Shown here: piece after piece, positions 9,252 through 17,359 of the stretch | How positions within the stretch are numbered: the first letter of the stretch is position 1 | How the letters are laid out: each line of letters starts with the position of its first letter | NCBI RefSeq assembly: GCF_900170025.1 | Contig: NZ_FWEX01000006.1 | Span: forward strand, 1,325,089 to 1,389,088 | Reading direction: 5' to 3' | Length of the DNA stretch: 64,000 nt | Source of the DNA: Nitrospira sp. ND1 | Lineage (GTDB): Bacteria; Nitrospirota; Nitrospiria; Nitrospirales; Nitrospiraceae | Program-made: the position numbers and the translations under genes | Notes under the pieces: model-generated | Seen by the model: the letters and a program-made list of their open reading frames with translations, nothing else | What the model was told of the DNA's origin: nothing | Database searches by the model: none

Positions 9252-9709
9252 TCCGCGACATGCGAGAGGAGGATCGTGATCCCGTGGTCGGGATTCTGAC
9301 CGGCTCCGACCCCTGGAAACGGCTCGGCTTCACTGCCGCCGATTGGAACCGCATCTTTGCACCGCTGCCCGCGGGACGAGACACATTCGTGCTGGAGATC
9401 GAAGGGAATGTGTTGGGCATCGCCATCGTGCGCAGGAAATTCCTGTTCGGAGATTATCTGGAACTACTCGGGATCTCCCCGTCGGCCGTGGGGCAAGGCC
9501 TGGGCAGCCGGCTATTGACCCACGTCGAGTCCCTGACGTTTGCGCGAGCCGTTAACATGTTTGCCTGTGTGTCGGACTTTAACGAGGGCGCCCGGGCTTT
9601 CTACCGCAAGCAGGGCTACAAGGAAATCGGTCCCATGCCGAACTTTCTCATCCCCGGCTACGCCGAAATTCTGCTGCGCAAGACGACCGGGCCGGCACGA
9701 AAGAGCTAA
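9218..9709 (+). CDS. GNAT-family N-acetyltransferase
   Basis: This 163-residue protein has the GNAT fold. An N-terminal strand (TIIRDMREEDRDPVVGILTG) leads to the acetyl-CoA pyrophosphate loop, which reads ISPSAVGQGLGSRLLTHVE (Q/RxxGxG/A type, seen here as GQGLGS). It is followed by the C-terminal FNEGARAFYRKQGYKEIG, typical of the family. The substrate is unknown; RimI-like proteins and small-molecule acetyltransferases both share this pattern. The start at 9218 lies inside the end of the deacetylase gene (34-bp overlap, different frame), so translation is probably coupled. A second in-frame ATG at 9260, just past the deacetylase stop, is a possible alternative start. The pairing of a deacetylase with an acetyltransferase is suggestive, not proof of shared function. 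Confidence 0.82.
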   Translation: MQPIDGHTRTIIRDMREEDRDPVVGILTGSDPWKRLGFTAADWNRIFAPLPAGRDTFVLEIEGNVLGIAIVRRKFLFGDYLELLGISPSAVGQGLGSRLLTHVESLTFARAVNMFACVSDFNEGARAFYRKQGYKEIGPMPNFLIPGYAEILLRKTTGPARKS

Positions 9710-9754
9710 TGGCTGATAGCCTATCATTTCTTCTCTTGCCATCAGCTATACGCC
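9708..9754. repeat. Short intergenic repeat (copy 1)
   Basis: ATGGCTGATAGC (9709-9720) and GCCATCAGCTATACGCC (9738-9754) lie in the 65-bp gap between the GNAT and VOC genes. The 9-mer GCCATCAGC recurs at 52085-52093 and, inverted, at 45682-45690. Related flanking words (TATGGC, CATACGC) are also shared. This looks like a small dispersed palindromic intergenic element. Confidence 0.5.
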
Positions 9755-9774
9755 AACTGCTATAAGCTCCTCGT

Positions 9775-10173
9775 ATGAAAGTCACAAAACTCCTCCACAC
9801 CCGCATGCGGGTCAGCGACATGGATCAAACGATCCGCTTCTATCAGCACGTATTGGGCCTGGAGGTACTGGAGCGCAAGGTCTCGCCGCGTGGGTCGCAC
9901 CTCGCGTTCCTCAAAGTACCTAACAGCGAGGAACTCATCGAACTGTGCAGCTTTCCCGCCAGCGGACCGGTGACCGTGCAGGAAGACCTGGTGCACCTCG
10001 CCTTTCAGGTCGAGAACCTGGACGACACGATCCGGGCGCTGGAATCCAAACAGATCAGAATCACCGACGGCCCGACCAAAACCTCCTCCGGCAGCCGCTT
10101 CATCTTTATCGACGCGCCGGACGGCTACGAAGTGGAACTCATCGAGAGGCCGCCGGGCACGGCGCTGGTGTAA
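9775..10173 (+). CDS. VOC (glyoxalase/dioxygenase superfamily) protein
   Basis: This 132-residue protein has the beta-alpha-beta-beta-beta repeat of the VOC superfamily. It opens with LLHTRMRVSDMDQTIRFYQH, whose first histidine (His8) is a usual metal ligand. The pattern continues with EELIELCS, VHLAFQVENLDDTI and DAPDGYEVELIE. Histidine and glutamate at the four expected positions suggest a metal-binding enzyme. The pattern is closest to lactoylglutathione lyase (GloA)-like proteins, but substrate assignment within this superfamily from sequence alone is unreliable. It sits alone between a GNAT gene and dapF. No strong ribosome binding site is visible ahead of the ATG. Confidence 0.75.
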   Translation: MKVTKLLHTRMRVSDMDQTIRFYQHVLGLEVLERKVSPRGSHLAFLKVPNSEELIELCSFPASGPVTVQEDLVHLAFQVENLDDTIRALESKQIRITDGPTKTSSGSRFIFIDAPDGYEVELIERPPGTALV

Positions 10174-10333
10174 GACGCGTCGTTCGTGAAGCGTCGCTCG
10201 TCCGACACAGACAAGTGCACGCATCCCCCTTTCCTCACCCACGGGCTGACCCCATTGACGAATCCGAATCCGTCCACGTATTGTTTCTCGCTTCACGTTT
10301 CACAAGCGACAAACGACGAGAAGGAGCGCGCAG

Positions 10334-11203
10334 ATGAAGAACGGGTTTTTCCGCGGACACGGACTCGGTAACGACTATGTGGTGATGGACCCCACGGAAC
10401 TGACGTTTAAACTCACCCCCGGAAAAATCCGCGGCATTTGCGATCGCCATTGGGGACTGGGCAGCGACGGGATCCTGGCGCTGGTCCCCTCGAAGAAAGC
10501 AGACTTTGGCCTGCGCATCTACAATCCGGACGGCAGCGAGGCGGAAAAATCCGGTAATGGCCTGCGCATCTTCGCCCGCTACCTGCATGCCACCGGCAAA
10601 ACAAAAAAGCGAGCCTTCACCGTCGAAACCAAGGGGGGCCTAGTCTCCATTGCCCTCCATCTCGACCGCCACGGCGATGCCGCTGCCGCTACGGTCGAAA
10701 TGGGCCGGGCGACGTTTCAACCGAGCGCCCTCCCCTGCACACTCACGATCGATGAACTGATCCAGCAGCCCATCGAGGCGGCCGGGCGGTCGTTGCAATT
10801 CACCGGCGTCAGCGTCGGCAATCCCCACTGCGTAATTTTCAAACAACCTGGCGAAGCCTGGACGAGAGAGGACCTCCTCACGCTGGGGCCTGCGCTTGAA
10901 AACCATTCCCTCTTCCCGAAGCGGACCAACGTCCAACTTGCGGTGCCCACCGGCCCGAAAGACATCTTTATTCTGATCTGGGAACGCGGCGCCGGTGAAA
11001 CGCAGGCCTCCGGATCGTCCTCCTGCGCCGCCGCCAGCGCCGCCGTCCGTCTTGGACTGGTGAAGGGACCGGTCACAGTGAAGATGCCCGGCGGCACGCT
11101 CAACATCGAAGTCGCCCAGGACTTCAGCCTCACGATGAAAGGCCCGGTCGCAGAGGTCGCCCGAGGCGCTCTGAGTCCGTCGTTTGTGCGCGGACTCAAA
11201 TAA
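10334..11203 (+). CDS. dapF: Diaminopimelate epimerase-like protein with both catalytic Cys replaced by Ser
   Basis: This 289-residue protein aligns along its length with DapF, which interconverts LL- and meso-diaminopimelate for lysine and peptidoglycan synthesis. Landmarks are GHGLGNDYVVMD at the N-terminus, NPDGSEAEKSGNG, SVGNPHCVIF and WERGAGETQASGSSSCAA. In characterised DapF the two acid/base residues are cysteines (Cys73 and Cys217 in E. coli). Here position 73 is serine (TCC at 10550-10552) and the second position is Ser226 (TCC at 11009-11011). A cysteine occurs five residues later at 231. The start is the ATG at 10334 behind AAGGAG. The fold assignment is firm, but the activity and the gene name are uncertain because of the substitutions. 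Confidence 0.75.
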   Translation: MKNGFFRGHGLGNDYVVMDPTELTFKLTPGKIRGICDRHWGLGSDGILALVPSKKADFGLRIYNPDGSEAEKSGNGLRIFARYLHATGKTKKRAFTVETKGGLVSIALHLDRHGDAAAATVEMGRATFQPSALPCTLTIDELIQQPIEAAGRSLQFTGVSVGNPHCVIFKQPGEAWTREDLLTLGPALENHSLFPKRTNVQLAVPTGPKDIFILIWERGAGETQASGSSSCAAASAAVRLGLVKGPVTVKMPGGTLNIEVAQDFSLTMKGPVAEVARGALSPSFVRGLK

Positions 11204-11282
11204 CTTCTCGTCAACCGTCAATGGTCACTCGTGAGGAAATACAGGAACCCTTCCTGTTATCCTTACGCCTGATGGATGACCT

Positions 11283-13091
11283 ATGACGACAGACGTGCTC
11301 CAATCCAAGCTCGATCACCTGCCCGGGCAACCGGGCTGCTACCTCTTTCGGAACGCGAAGCGGGAGATCCTCTACGTCGGAAAAGCCGCCGTGTTGGCGG
11401 ACCGGGTCCGCTCCTATTTCCAGAGAGGCAGCGACCAGACACCAAAGACCGCTCTGCTCGTCAACGAGATTGCCGACCTCGAAACCATCGTCACCCGCTC
11501 CGAGCTGGAAGCCCTGATCCTCGAAAGCAATCTGATCAAGCGCCACCGGCCGCGCTTCAATATCGTCCTGCGTGACGACAAGCAGTACCCCTATCTGCGC
11601 CTGCCGATCAAAGAACACTTTCCACGCCTCTCCATCGTCCGGCGGGTGCAAAAAGACGGAGCGCTCTACTACGGTCCTTACACCCCGGCCGGGGCGCTCC
11701 GCGAAACACTGAAGGTGATCCGCAAAGCGTTTCCGTTGGCCACCTGCGAAATCGAGATCGACGGCCGGGCCGACCGGGCCTGCATCGAGTTCGAGATCAA
11801 ACGCTGCATGGCTCCCTGCACCGGTAACCAGTCGCGGGACGAATACCATCAGATCGTCAAACAGGTTCGCCAGTTTCTCGAAGGGCGGGACCGGGAACTG
11901 CTGGACAGCCTGCGTGAAGACATGGAGCGGGCGGCGGAACGGGAAGCGTTCGAGGAGGCGGCCCGGCTGCGGGATCGACTCTTCAGCGTCGAACGTACGC
12001 TGGAAAAACAACGCATCACCCAGGTCAGCACAACCGACCAGGATGTAATCGGACTCGCCCGTCAGGGCACCGCGGCGGATCTCCAGCTCCTGTTCGTGCG
12101 CGGAGGCCTGTTGATCGGACGAAAGGATTTCTTCTGGCCCCAATCCACCGACTCGAGCGACGAGGAACTCGTGCGCTCGGCCATCGAGCAGTTCTACAAC
12201 AAGGAAGGGCAGCCGCCCAAGGAACTGCTGGTGCCCACGACTCTCGACGAGGCCCCGCTGATCGAACAGTGGCTGAGCGAGAAACGCGGCGACAGCGTGC
12301 GCATCCTGGCCCCCGAGCGAGGCGCCAAGCATCAACTGGTTCTCCTCGCCGAAGAGAACGCGGGAGCCGCCATTGCCGATCATCTCCGCAACGAAGCCCT
12401 GGACCGGCAGGCGACGGCTGAACTCAAACGCCTGCTTCGCCTCGACACGGTCCCTCGCCGGATTGAAGGCTTCGACATTTCGAACATCTTGGGCAATCAA
12501 TCGGTCGCCTCGCTGGTCGTCTGGGAAGACGGTCAGGCCAAGAAATCCGACTATCGCAAATTCAGGATTCAGACAGTGGAGGGAGCCAACGACTTTGCGA
12601 GCATGCAGGAAGCCGTGATGCGGCGGTACGGCGCGACCGAAGATCTCGCCCGCCCGGACCTGATTCTCATCGATGGCGGGTTAGGCCAGTTGAGCGCCGC
12701 GCTCGAAGGATTGAAACAGGTCGGGCAGGACCAGATTCCGATCATGGGCCTCGCCAAGGCCCGCGGGGAGAAAGAAGAACGGATTTTTCTCCCCGGCCGG
12801 AAAAACCCCATCGTCCTGCGGCCGACCTCCCCGGCTACCCACCTGGTCCAGCGCATTCGCGACGAAGCCCATCGCTTCGCCCTGACCTATCACCGGAATT
12901 TGCGCGGCAAGGCCTTGCTGTCATCCGAACTGGACCAGATCGCCGGCATCGGCACCATTCGCCGCAAGCGGCTTCTGAAGCAATTCGGCAGCCTCCAACG
13001 GGTCGCCGCCGCCACCGACGATGAACTCCGGTCCGCCGGCCTCGATGTCTCCACCGTCGCTGCCCTACGTAAAGCCCTCACCCCGTCCTAG
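11283..13091 (+). CDS. uvrC: Excinuclease ABC subunit C
   Basis: This 602-residue UvrC has normal length. The N-terminal GIY-YIG nuclease domain (about residues 15-95) shows GCYLFRN, ILYVGKA and the catalytic-domain glutamate in ALILESNLIKRHRPRF. A UVR helical hairpin (about 205-240, EEAARLRDRLFSVE) mediates contact with UvrB. The C-terminal RNase H-like domain (IEGFDISNILG, LILIDGGLGQ) makes the 5' incision. A helix-hairpin-helix pair (IAGIGTIRRKRLLKQFGS) ends the protein. It cuts damaged DNA on both sides of a lesion in nucleotide excision repair. Its partner uvrA lies elsewhere in this window (46864-49371); uvrB is not seen. Confidence 0.97.
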   Translation: MTTDVLQSKLDHLPGQPGCYLFRNAKREILYVGKAAVLADRVRSYFQRGSDQTPKTALLVNEIADLETIVTRSELEALILESNLIKRHRPRFNIVLRDDKQYPYLRLPIKEHFPRLSIVRRVQKDGALYYGPYTPAGALRETLKVIRKAFPLATCEIEIDGRADRACIEFEIKRCMAPCTGNQSRDEYHQIVKQVRQFLEGRDRELLDSLREDMERAAEREAFEEAARLRDRLFSVERTLEKQRITQVSTTDQDVIGLARQGTAADLQLLFVRGGLLIGRKDFFWPQSTDSSDEELVRSAIEQFYNKEGQPPKELLVPTTLDEAPLIEQWLSEKRGDSVRILAPERGAKHQLVLLAEENAGAAIADHLRNEALDRQATAELKRLLRLDTVPRRIEGFDISNILGNQSVASLVVWEDGQAKKSDYRKFRIQTVEGANDFASMQEAVMRRYGATEDLARPDLILIDGGLGQLSAALEGLKQVGQDQIPIMGLAKARGEKEERIFLPGRKNPIVLRPTSPATHLVQRIRDEAHRFALTYHRNLRGKALLSSELDQIAGIGTIRRKRLLKQFGSLQRVAAATDDELRSAGLDVSTVAALRKALTPS

Positions 13092-13404
13092 CCCACATTA
13101 TTCATGAGCGCTTCGGCTGCAATTTCCGATCCGCTGCGGCGACGCACCGTCATGAGTAATGCGAGCTAACGCAATACCGAGAGAGACTTCGCATAAACTG
13201 TATTGGGTTCGATACACCCGTATCTGAATAGGTACGCTCGATCCGCCGCACCGGCGATGCCTCACAGTGGAACAGGCACACTTTCTCTTCGAATATTGGG
13301 TTTTTGCGACTCGTTCGACAGCGGAGCAATTGCTGCTTGCCAGGTACGTAGTTTGCGTCTCTCTCCGGGCATCCGACTTAAGACGATAATGGGGAGGCAT
13401 CCCG
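13092..13404. other. Non-coding gap of 313 bp
   Basis: No convincing gene was found on either strand. A purine-rich ribosome binding site (GGGGAGG, about 13391-13397) at the right end belongs to the next gene. The stretch probably carries the promoter of the five-gene envelope cluster, but I could not pick a confident -35/-10 pair. A weak interrupted inverted repeat (ATTCATGA ... TCATGAGTAAT, about 13110-13160) follows uvrC. Confidence 0.4.
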
Positions 13405-14037
13405 ATGAGGATGTTGCGCATCGTTCACATACTGATCTTCGCCTCGCTCGCCGCCTGCACCACCCCGCCGGAGGTCAAGCAGGCGCTGGTGGCCAAGGAT
13501 CAGGGCTATACCGAAAATGAACAGCTCATGCAGCAGTATCGGGAGCTGGTCGGCAATATCAACAGCCGCCATGTGCAGTGGTTCCGCTATGTCCAGACTC
13601 GTCTCAAGCTGGATCTGGCCTTGCAATGGGCCACGACCAATCCCCGGCTGACCGACATCCCGGACGCCACCCTCGCCGACGACGATGCCGAGGTGCTGGG
13701 TCCCGATGTCCTGGCTGTGATCAATGCCATGCGCCTCAAATCTCTCCCCGAACGCAAGGGCGCGAACGGGCAGCCTGTTTTTCTCGCCGGCTCCGGGGAC
13801 ATGAGTCATCTCATCCAGCAAATTCCCGAACTGATCTCGCGGATCGAGCAGCGCGTGGCCTCCGATTCCAAGGCCCCGCAGGCTCTCGATCTCACGGCGT
13901 TCGACCAGTACCGGAATAATGTCGAAGCGCTACGCCGGATCAACGGCATCATCAAACAGTACCTGGACATCGACGTCACTCTCAGCCGGAACGACACCCA
14001 GTCGCTTGCCGACGCGCTCCGCACGGTGCGCCGATGA
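13405..14037 (+). CDS. Predicted lipoprotein, first gene of an envelope cluster
   Basis: I do not recognise a named family. The 210-residue protein begins with a lipoprotein signal (MRMLRIVHILIFASLAAC; lipobox LAAC, lipidated Cys at about residue 18). The mature part is mostly helical and soluble, with no membrane helix. Its ribosome binding site (GGGGAGG) is good. The gene overlaps the ORF of the next gene and is followed at 36 bp by that gene's likely start, so the cluster is probably one operon. Its place ahead of a second lipoprotein, a coiled-coil protein and an amine-oxidase-like pair suggests a periplasmic or outer-membrane scaffold role. That role is inference from context only. Confidence 0.7.
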   Translation: MRMLRIVHILIFASLAACTTPPEVKQALVAKDQGYTENEQLMQQYRELVGNINSRHVQWFRYVQTRLKLDLALQWATTNPRLTDIPDATLADDDAEVLGPDVLAVINAMRLKSLPERKGANGQPVFLAGSGDMSHLIQQIPELISRIEQRVASDSKAPQALDLTAFDQYRNNVEALRRINGIIKQYLDIDVTLSRNDTQSLADALRTVRR

Positions 14038-14072
14038 TCCGCCGCACAGCCGGCCGGAAGAAGGAGCCCTCC

Positions 14073-14783
14073 ATGGTCACGCGAGGCGTGAGGCTGCTGT
14101 CCGTCGTCATACTGTTCCTTATGGCCACCGGTTGCCACTCGATCCACAGCCGTTCGGTGCGCGACCTCATTCAACTGGAAGGCACCAAGATCGACGCCGC
14201 GCAGACCAACATCGACCTCTTCCAGAAGGAAACCGAGGCCCGCATCAAGTTCCTCGAACAGGCGCGCAGTTCGCTGCACGAGAGCTTCAAATCACTCCAG
14301 ATTCAGGAAACCAAACACCGGTTCGCCCTGGCCTCCTTCCGGAACCTGACCACGAAGAAGGGAGACTCCGCCTACGCGGCAGCCTACCTCACCAGCCTCA
14401 TCTACATGGCCGATGCCCAGGGACTCGAGAAGGCGGTCTGGAATCAATTTGAGGAGGACTTTTGCGGCCTCCGCGATACGGCCAATGCCCTCAACGACTC
14501 ATGGAAACGGACGGCGACGCTGCATGCCCAGGTGCATCGATTTGCCAAGCAAACGGCCTTCGCATCCGTCGATCCTGAGTTCGTCACGGCCGTCCTTGAC
14601 CAGGCCCCCAACCGGTCCGGCCAGATCATGGAGATCCTGGATCACTCGCGAACCGTGAACGATGCCCTGGAAGAAGTCGTCGGCGCGCGAATTCTGCGCA
14701 TCGGCGGACTGGATCGTGCTCAGCTGTTCACCGCCGACCTGGTGGAACTCCTCGATCGATTGAAGAAGGACGACGGACAGTAA
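14073..14783 (+). CDS. Predicted helical lipoprotein
   Basis: This 236-residue protein is of unknown family. A signal peptide with a lipobox is visible (LLSVVILFLMATGCHS; Cys at about residue 21). The mature part is long-helical with heptad-like segments (residues about 35-85 and 120-230), suggesting a coiled coil or helical bundle. The start at 14073 is chosen because AAGGAG lies 7 bp upstream and the signal peptide begins there. The longer form starting at 14034 adds a charged leader in front of it. The gene lies between another lipoprotein and a signal-less helical protein 10 bp downstream, in the same direction. A structural or complex-forming role seems likely; no enzymatic motif is seen. 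Confidence 0.7.
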   Translation: MVTRGVRLLSVVILFLMATGCHSIHSRSVRDLIQLEGTKIDAAQTNIDLFQKETEARIKFLEQARSSLHESFKSLQIQETKHRFALASFRNLTTKKGDSAYAAAYLTSLIYMADAQGLEKAVWNQFEEDFCGLRDTANALNDSWKRTATLHAQVHRFAKQTAFASVDPEFVTAVLDQAPNRSGQIMEILDHSRTVNDALEEVVGARILRIGGLDRAQLFTADLVELLDRLKKDDGQ

Positions 14784-14793
14784 CGGAGGCTCT

Positions 14794-15315
14794 ATGAACC
14801 GCAGTATCGAGGGGGTGGTCACTTTCCTCCAAGACAATGACAGTCTGATCAAGCAGCTGATGGAAACCGCCGAAAGCGCCACCAATGAAATCGAACAACT
14901 GGCCGATCGCGTGGGCAACGCCCGCGAGGAAGCGCAAGTGCTGGTCGATCAGTTGGGGGCGGTGGAGTTCAGTGTCGGCCGCCAGGACGATACGAAGGTC
15001 CGGCAAGCAGCCCTGCTGGAGGCCGTCGCCGCCCTGCGGAAGAAGTTTGAGACCTACAAGAACGACCCGCTGCGACGAGGCATCTATGCCGCGGAGATCT
15101 CCAATCTGTACCTGCAACTGGCCAACACCTTCAATAACGAGACAGTGGCCCAAATCGTCCCCTTCGGCGCCGACGAAATCAGCGGCTATAAAGACTTGAT
15201 GAAGAAGGCCGTGCTGGATGCCGCGTCGCGAAAAAAACGCGCGGCCGTCATTAAAGCGGGCGTGCAGATTTCGCGTTTGGCACTTGGCGTGGCCGGCAAA
15301 CTGGCATTGGTGTGA
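14794..15315 (+). CDS. Helical protein of unknown function
   Basis: I do not recognise this 173-residue protein. It is almost entirely alpha-helical, with acidic and glutamine-rich coiled-coil segments (about residues 15-60 and 70-115) and no signal peptide. A short hydrophobic/basic C-terminal segment (VIKAGVQISRLALGVAGKLALV) could sit at a membrane. A ribosome binding site (GGAGGC) is present. It overlaps or abuts the following lipoprotein gene, so the two are probably co-translated. Its neighbours are all exported, which makes its apparent lack of a signal peptide odd. It may be a cytoplasmic or membrane-anchored helper of the cluster, but this is a guess. Confidence 0.65.
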   Translation: MNRSIEGVVTFLQDNDSLIKQLMETAESATNEIEQLADRVGNAREEAQVLVDQLGAVEFSVGRQDDTKVRQAALLEAVAALRKKFETYKNDPLRRGIYAAEISNLYLQLANTFNNETVAQIVPFGADEISGYKDLMKKAVLDAASRKKRAAVIKAGVQISRLALGVAGKLALV

Positions 15316-15320
15316 GAGGT

Positions 15321-16106
15321 ATGGGAACTCGACCGGTCATGCGGACATCCGCCGCGTTGATGCTGCTCCTTCTCGCCACAGGCTGCAGTCTCGATGCCGC
15401 CTCACGCGGCCCCTTCGGTCCGGACGATCCGGAAACCGCCGTGCCAAAGAAGCCACTGCCCGCACAGCTCCCGACCAGACATGTCCTGGAATTCTCGTCC
15501 GATGAATCCCCCGAGCATATCAAGCCCAAGATGGCCGGGAGCGCACTCGATGCCGGTGTCTCCCGCTCACCCAATCGGGAGGCGGTACTCTCAGCTGCCG
15601 ACATTGCGGGACTGCGAAAGGTCGCGGAAGCGGATCCTCGAGTCGCGGCCCTCCTCGGTGAACGATGGGGATTCATTGACGCGGACCGAGTACCACCGAG
15701 GGGGAAGGTGTCGTTCGGCTGCTGTCGGACAACAGCGCGATTCACCAGACTCACCTACTTCAGCTACAGCCATAACGTCGCCGCCCACGTGCACATGAAA
15801 GATTCGACCATTCTGGAAGCCTCGCGAGCGGAAGGGTATCTACCCCCCGAAGGCCCCCGGGACATCCAACGGGGCATCGAGCTGGCTCGCGCCGACCGCC
15901 GTCTCGCCGACAAGGTGCAAGGGATGCAAGGACACGGGCTGTTGATGCAGCCGGATCGCGGTTTCTTCAGAAACGACCCCGGGTATGGACATCGGGTGAT
16001 TTGGATCACCTTCTCCCCTGGTCTGGGCGGCGACCCCAAATACTGGGCACAAGTCGATCTCACGGAAGACCGTGTGCTGGATGCAGGAAATGAACCGCCC
16101 CGTTAG
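15321..16106 (+). CDS. Lipoprotein resembling the N-terminal (N2/N3-like) part of copper amine oxidase
   Basis: This 261-residue protein has a lipoprotein signal (AALMLLLLATGCS; Cys about 22 residues in). After a variable stretch, the region from about residue 90 to the end reads like the N2/N3 cystatin-like domains of copper amine oxidases. It has a helix LSAADIAGLRKVAEADPRVA, then strand-rich sequence, closing with YWAQVDLTEDRVLDAG, the usual strand before the catalytic domain. That catalytic domain is encoded by the next gene, so the two together look like one amine oxidase broken in two. The start could be 15321 (ATG), 15312 (GTG) or 15339 (ATG). The resemblance was judged by eye and is moderate. 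Confidence 0.6.
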   Translation: MGTRPVMRTSAALMLLLLATGCSLDAASRGPFGPDDPETAVPKKPLPAQLPTRHVLEFSSDESPEHIKPKMAGSALDAGVSRSPNREAVLSAADIAGLRKVAEADPRVAALLGERWGFIDADRVPPRGKVSFGCCRTTARFTRLTYFSYSHNVAAHVHMKDSTILEASRAEGYLPPEGPRDIQRGIELARADRRLADKVQGMQGHGLLMQPDRGFFRNDPGYGHRVIWITFSPGLGGDPKYWAQVDLTEDRVLDAGNEPPR

Positions 16107-16124
16107 GCGGTGAAAGGATACGGG

Positions 16125-17105
16125 ATGAGACGCCTCGCGGTGAGTGCCTTGTTACTGCTCTGCACCCTCGCGCTGCCGCTACCCGGCTCGGCCGACACAG
16201 CATCGGAGCATGTCGAGTGGGGTGCGTGGAGTTTCGACTACGAAGTCCGGGACAATACCGGCTTGGCCCTTCGCAACGTCACCTACGGCGGAGAACAGGT
16301 GCTGGCCAAAGCCAGCATGCCGGTCCTGCGCGTGAAATACGTGAAGGAACGCATTTGGTGGAACCCCTTTACCTGGTTCGGCTCCCGCGCCGACAGCGGA
16401 CGCTGCGGCCCCTTTCAAGATCGACTGCGCTGGCAGGATCTCGTCCCGATTGTGAACTGCGGCGACCAGAAGGTCTGCGTCGAAAGCTCGACGGTGAAAG
16501 GCATGAAGTGGCTGGAACTGGGCATCTATGCCCGAATCGGGGAGTATCACATTTACCAATCCTGGCATCTGTCCGAAGACGGTGAATTGCGGCCGGTCGT
16601 CCAGAGCCGGGGGTTGTCCTGCAATACCGATCACGTCCACCATCCCTATTGGCGCTTCGATTTCGACATCAACGGCAACGGAATGGATCAGGTATTTGTG
16701 CGCGACGATGGGGGCCCGGACAGCGGCTGGGGACCGGGATGGAAAAAGTATACCAACGAACGCAATGACGTGAAACATACGGCCACTCACCGGTCCTGGT
16801 TCATTCGCGACCAACTCACAGGACATGGGGTATGGGTGTTACCCGGAGACGGCTACGCGCCCCTGAAAGACGACGGAGAACGCGATTCCTTCGCCGACCT
16901 CGACGTGGCCATTCGCCGGGCCAATGCGGACGAAGATCTCTCATGGGTCTTCGGAGCCCGGGGCCAGCTCGGTTATGACGAGGACAACCAGGGCGTCCAG
17001 GAACAGGATGTGGTGTTCTGGTACGTAGCCCATCTGCCGCACATGGCCGCCCTCGGCCCCACGAAGTGGCTGACGCTCGGGCCGACCCTGAAGATTCACC
17101 GCTAG
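16125..17105 (+). CDS. Exported copper amine oxidase-like catalytic-domain protein
   Basis: This 326-residue protein has a signal peptide (about residues 1-22) and then a domain matching the C-terminal beta-sandwich of copper amine oxidases, enzymes that oxidise primary amines to aldehydes using Cu and TPQ. The domain opens with SFDYEVRDNTGLALRNVTYG. The TPQ region reads ARIGEYHIY: a tyrosine (Tyr141) is in place, but the flanking Asn and Asp/Glu are Glu and His. The His-x-His copper pair is present (His170/His172 in DHVHHPYWRFDFDI), and a C-terminal histidine (His306, in VFWYVAHLPH) fits the third ligand. It is about half the usual length (about 650) because the N-terminal domains are in the preceding gene. 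GAAAGGA precedes the ATG at 16125. Confidence 0.65.
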   Translation: MRRLAVSALLLLCTLALPLPGSADTASEHVEWGAWSFDYEVRDNTGLALRNVTYGGEQVLAKASMPVLRVKYVKERIWWNPFTWFGSRADSGRCGPFQDRLRWQDLVPIVNCGDQKVCVESSTVKGMKWLELGIYARIGEYHIYQSWHLSEDGELRPVVQSRGLSCNTDHVHHPYWRFDFDINGNGMDQVFVRDDGGPDSGWGPGWKKYTNERNDVKHTATHRSWFIRDQLTGHGVWVLPGDGYAPLKDDGERDSFADLDVAIRRANADEDLSWVFGARGQLGYDEDNQGVQEQDVVFWYVAHLPHMAALGPTKWLTLGPTLKIHR

Positions 17106-17359
17106 TCCGACGACCCTGCGGGCCTCCCGCCGGCGCCATGTCAATTTTCAAGACCCTCCTCTTCCCCGTTGCGGTTCAAACCTTAAGCACTCTATACTAG
17201 GTGCAGGTTGCCCTAGATACCGGGATCAAGCGGACAGTACAATCAGCCTGTTTCATCAGGGCACAGCTGTCTCACTATGAACCACGTCCGCGCTTCTGAA
17301 TCTTCATGGCCTCGGGTGCTCCCACTCGCACCCGGCCCCGCTGATCGGGAAGAATCGGC

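Noticed and set aside
10334-11203. DapF-like gene as a pseudogene
   Set aside because: The frame is full length, the fold motifs are intact, and codon use is like its neighbours. Only the two Cys-to-Ser changes stand out, so it is reported as a possible variant enzyme.
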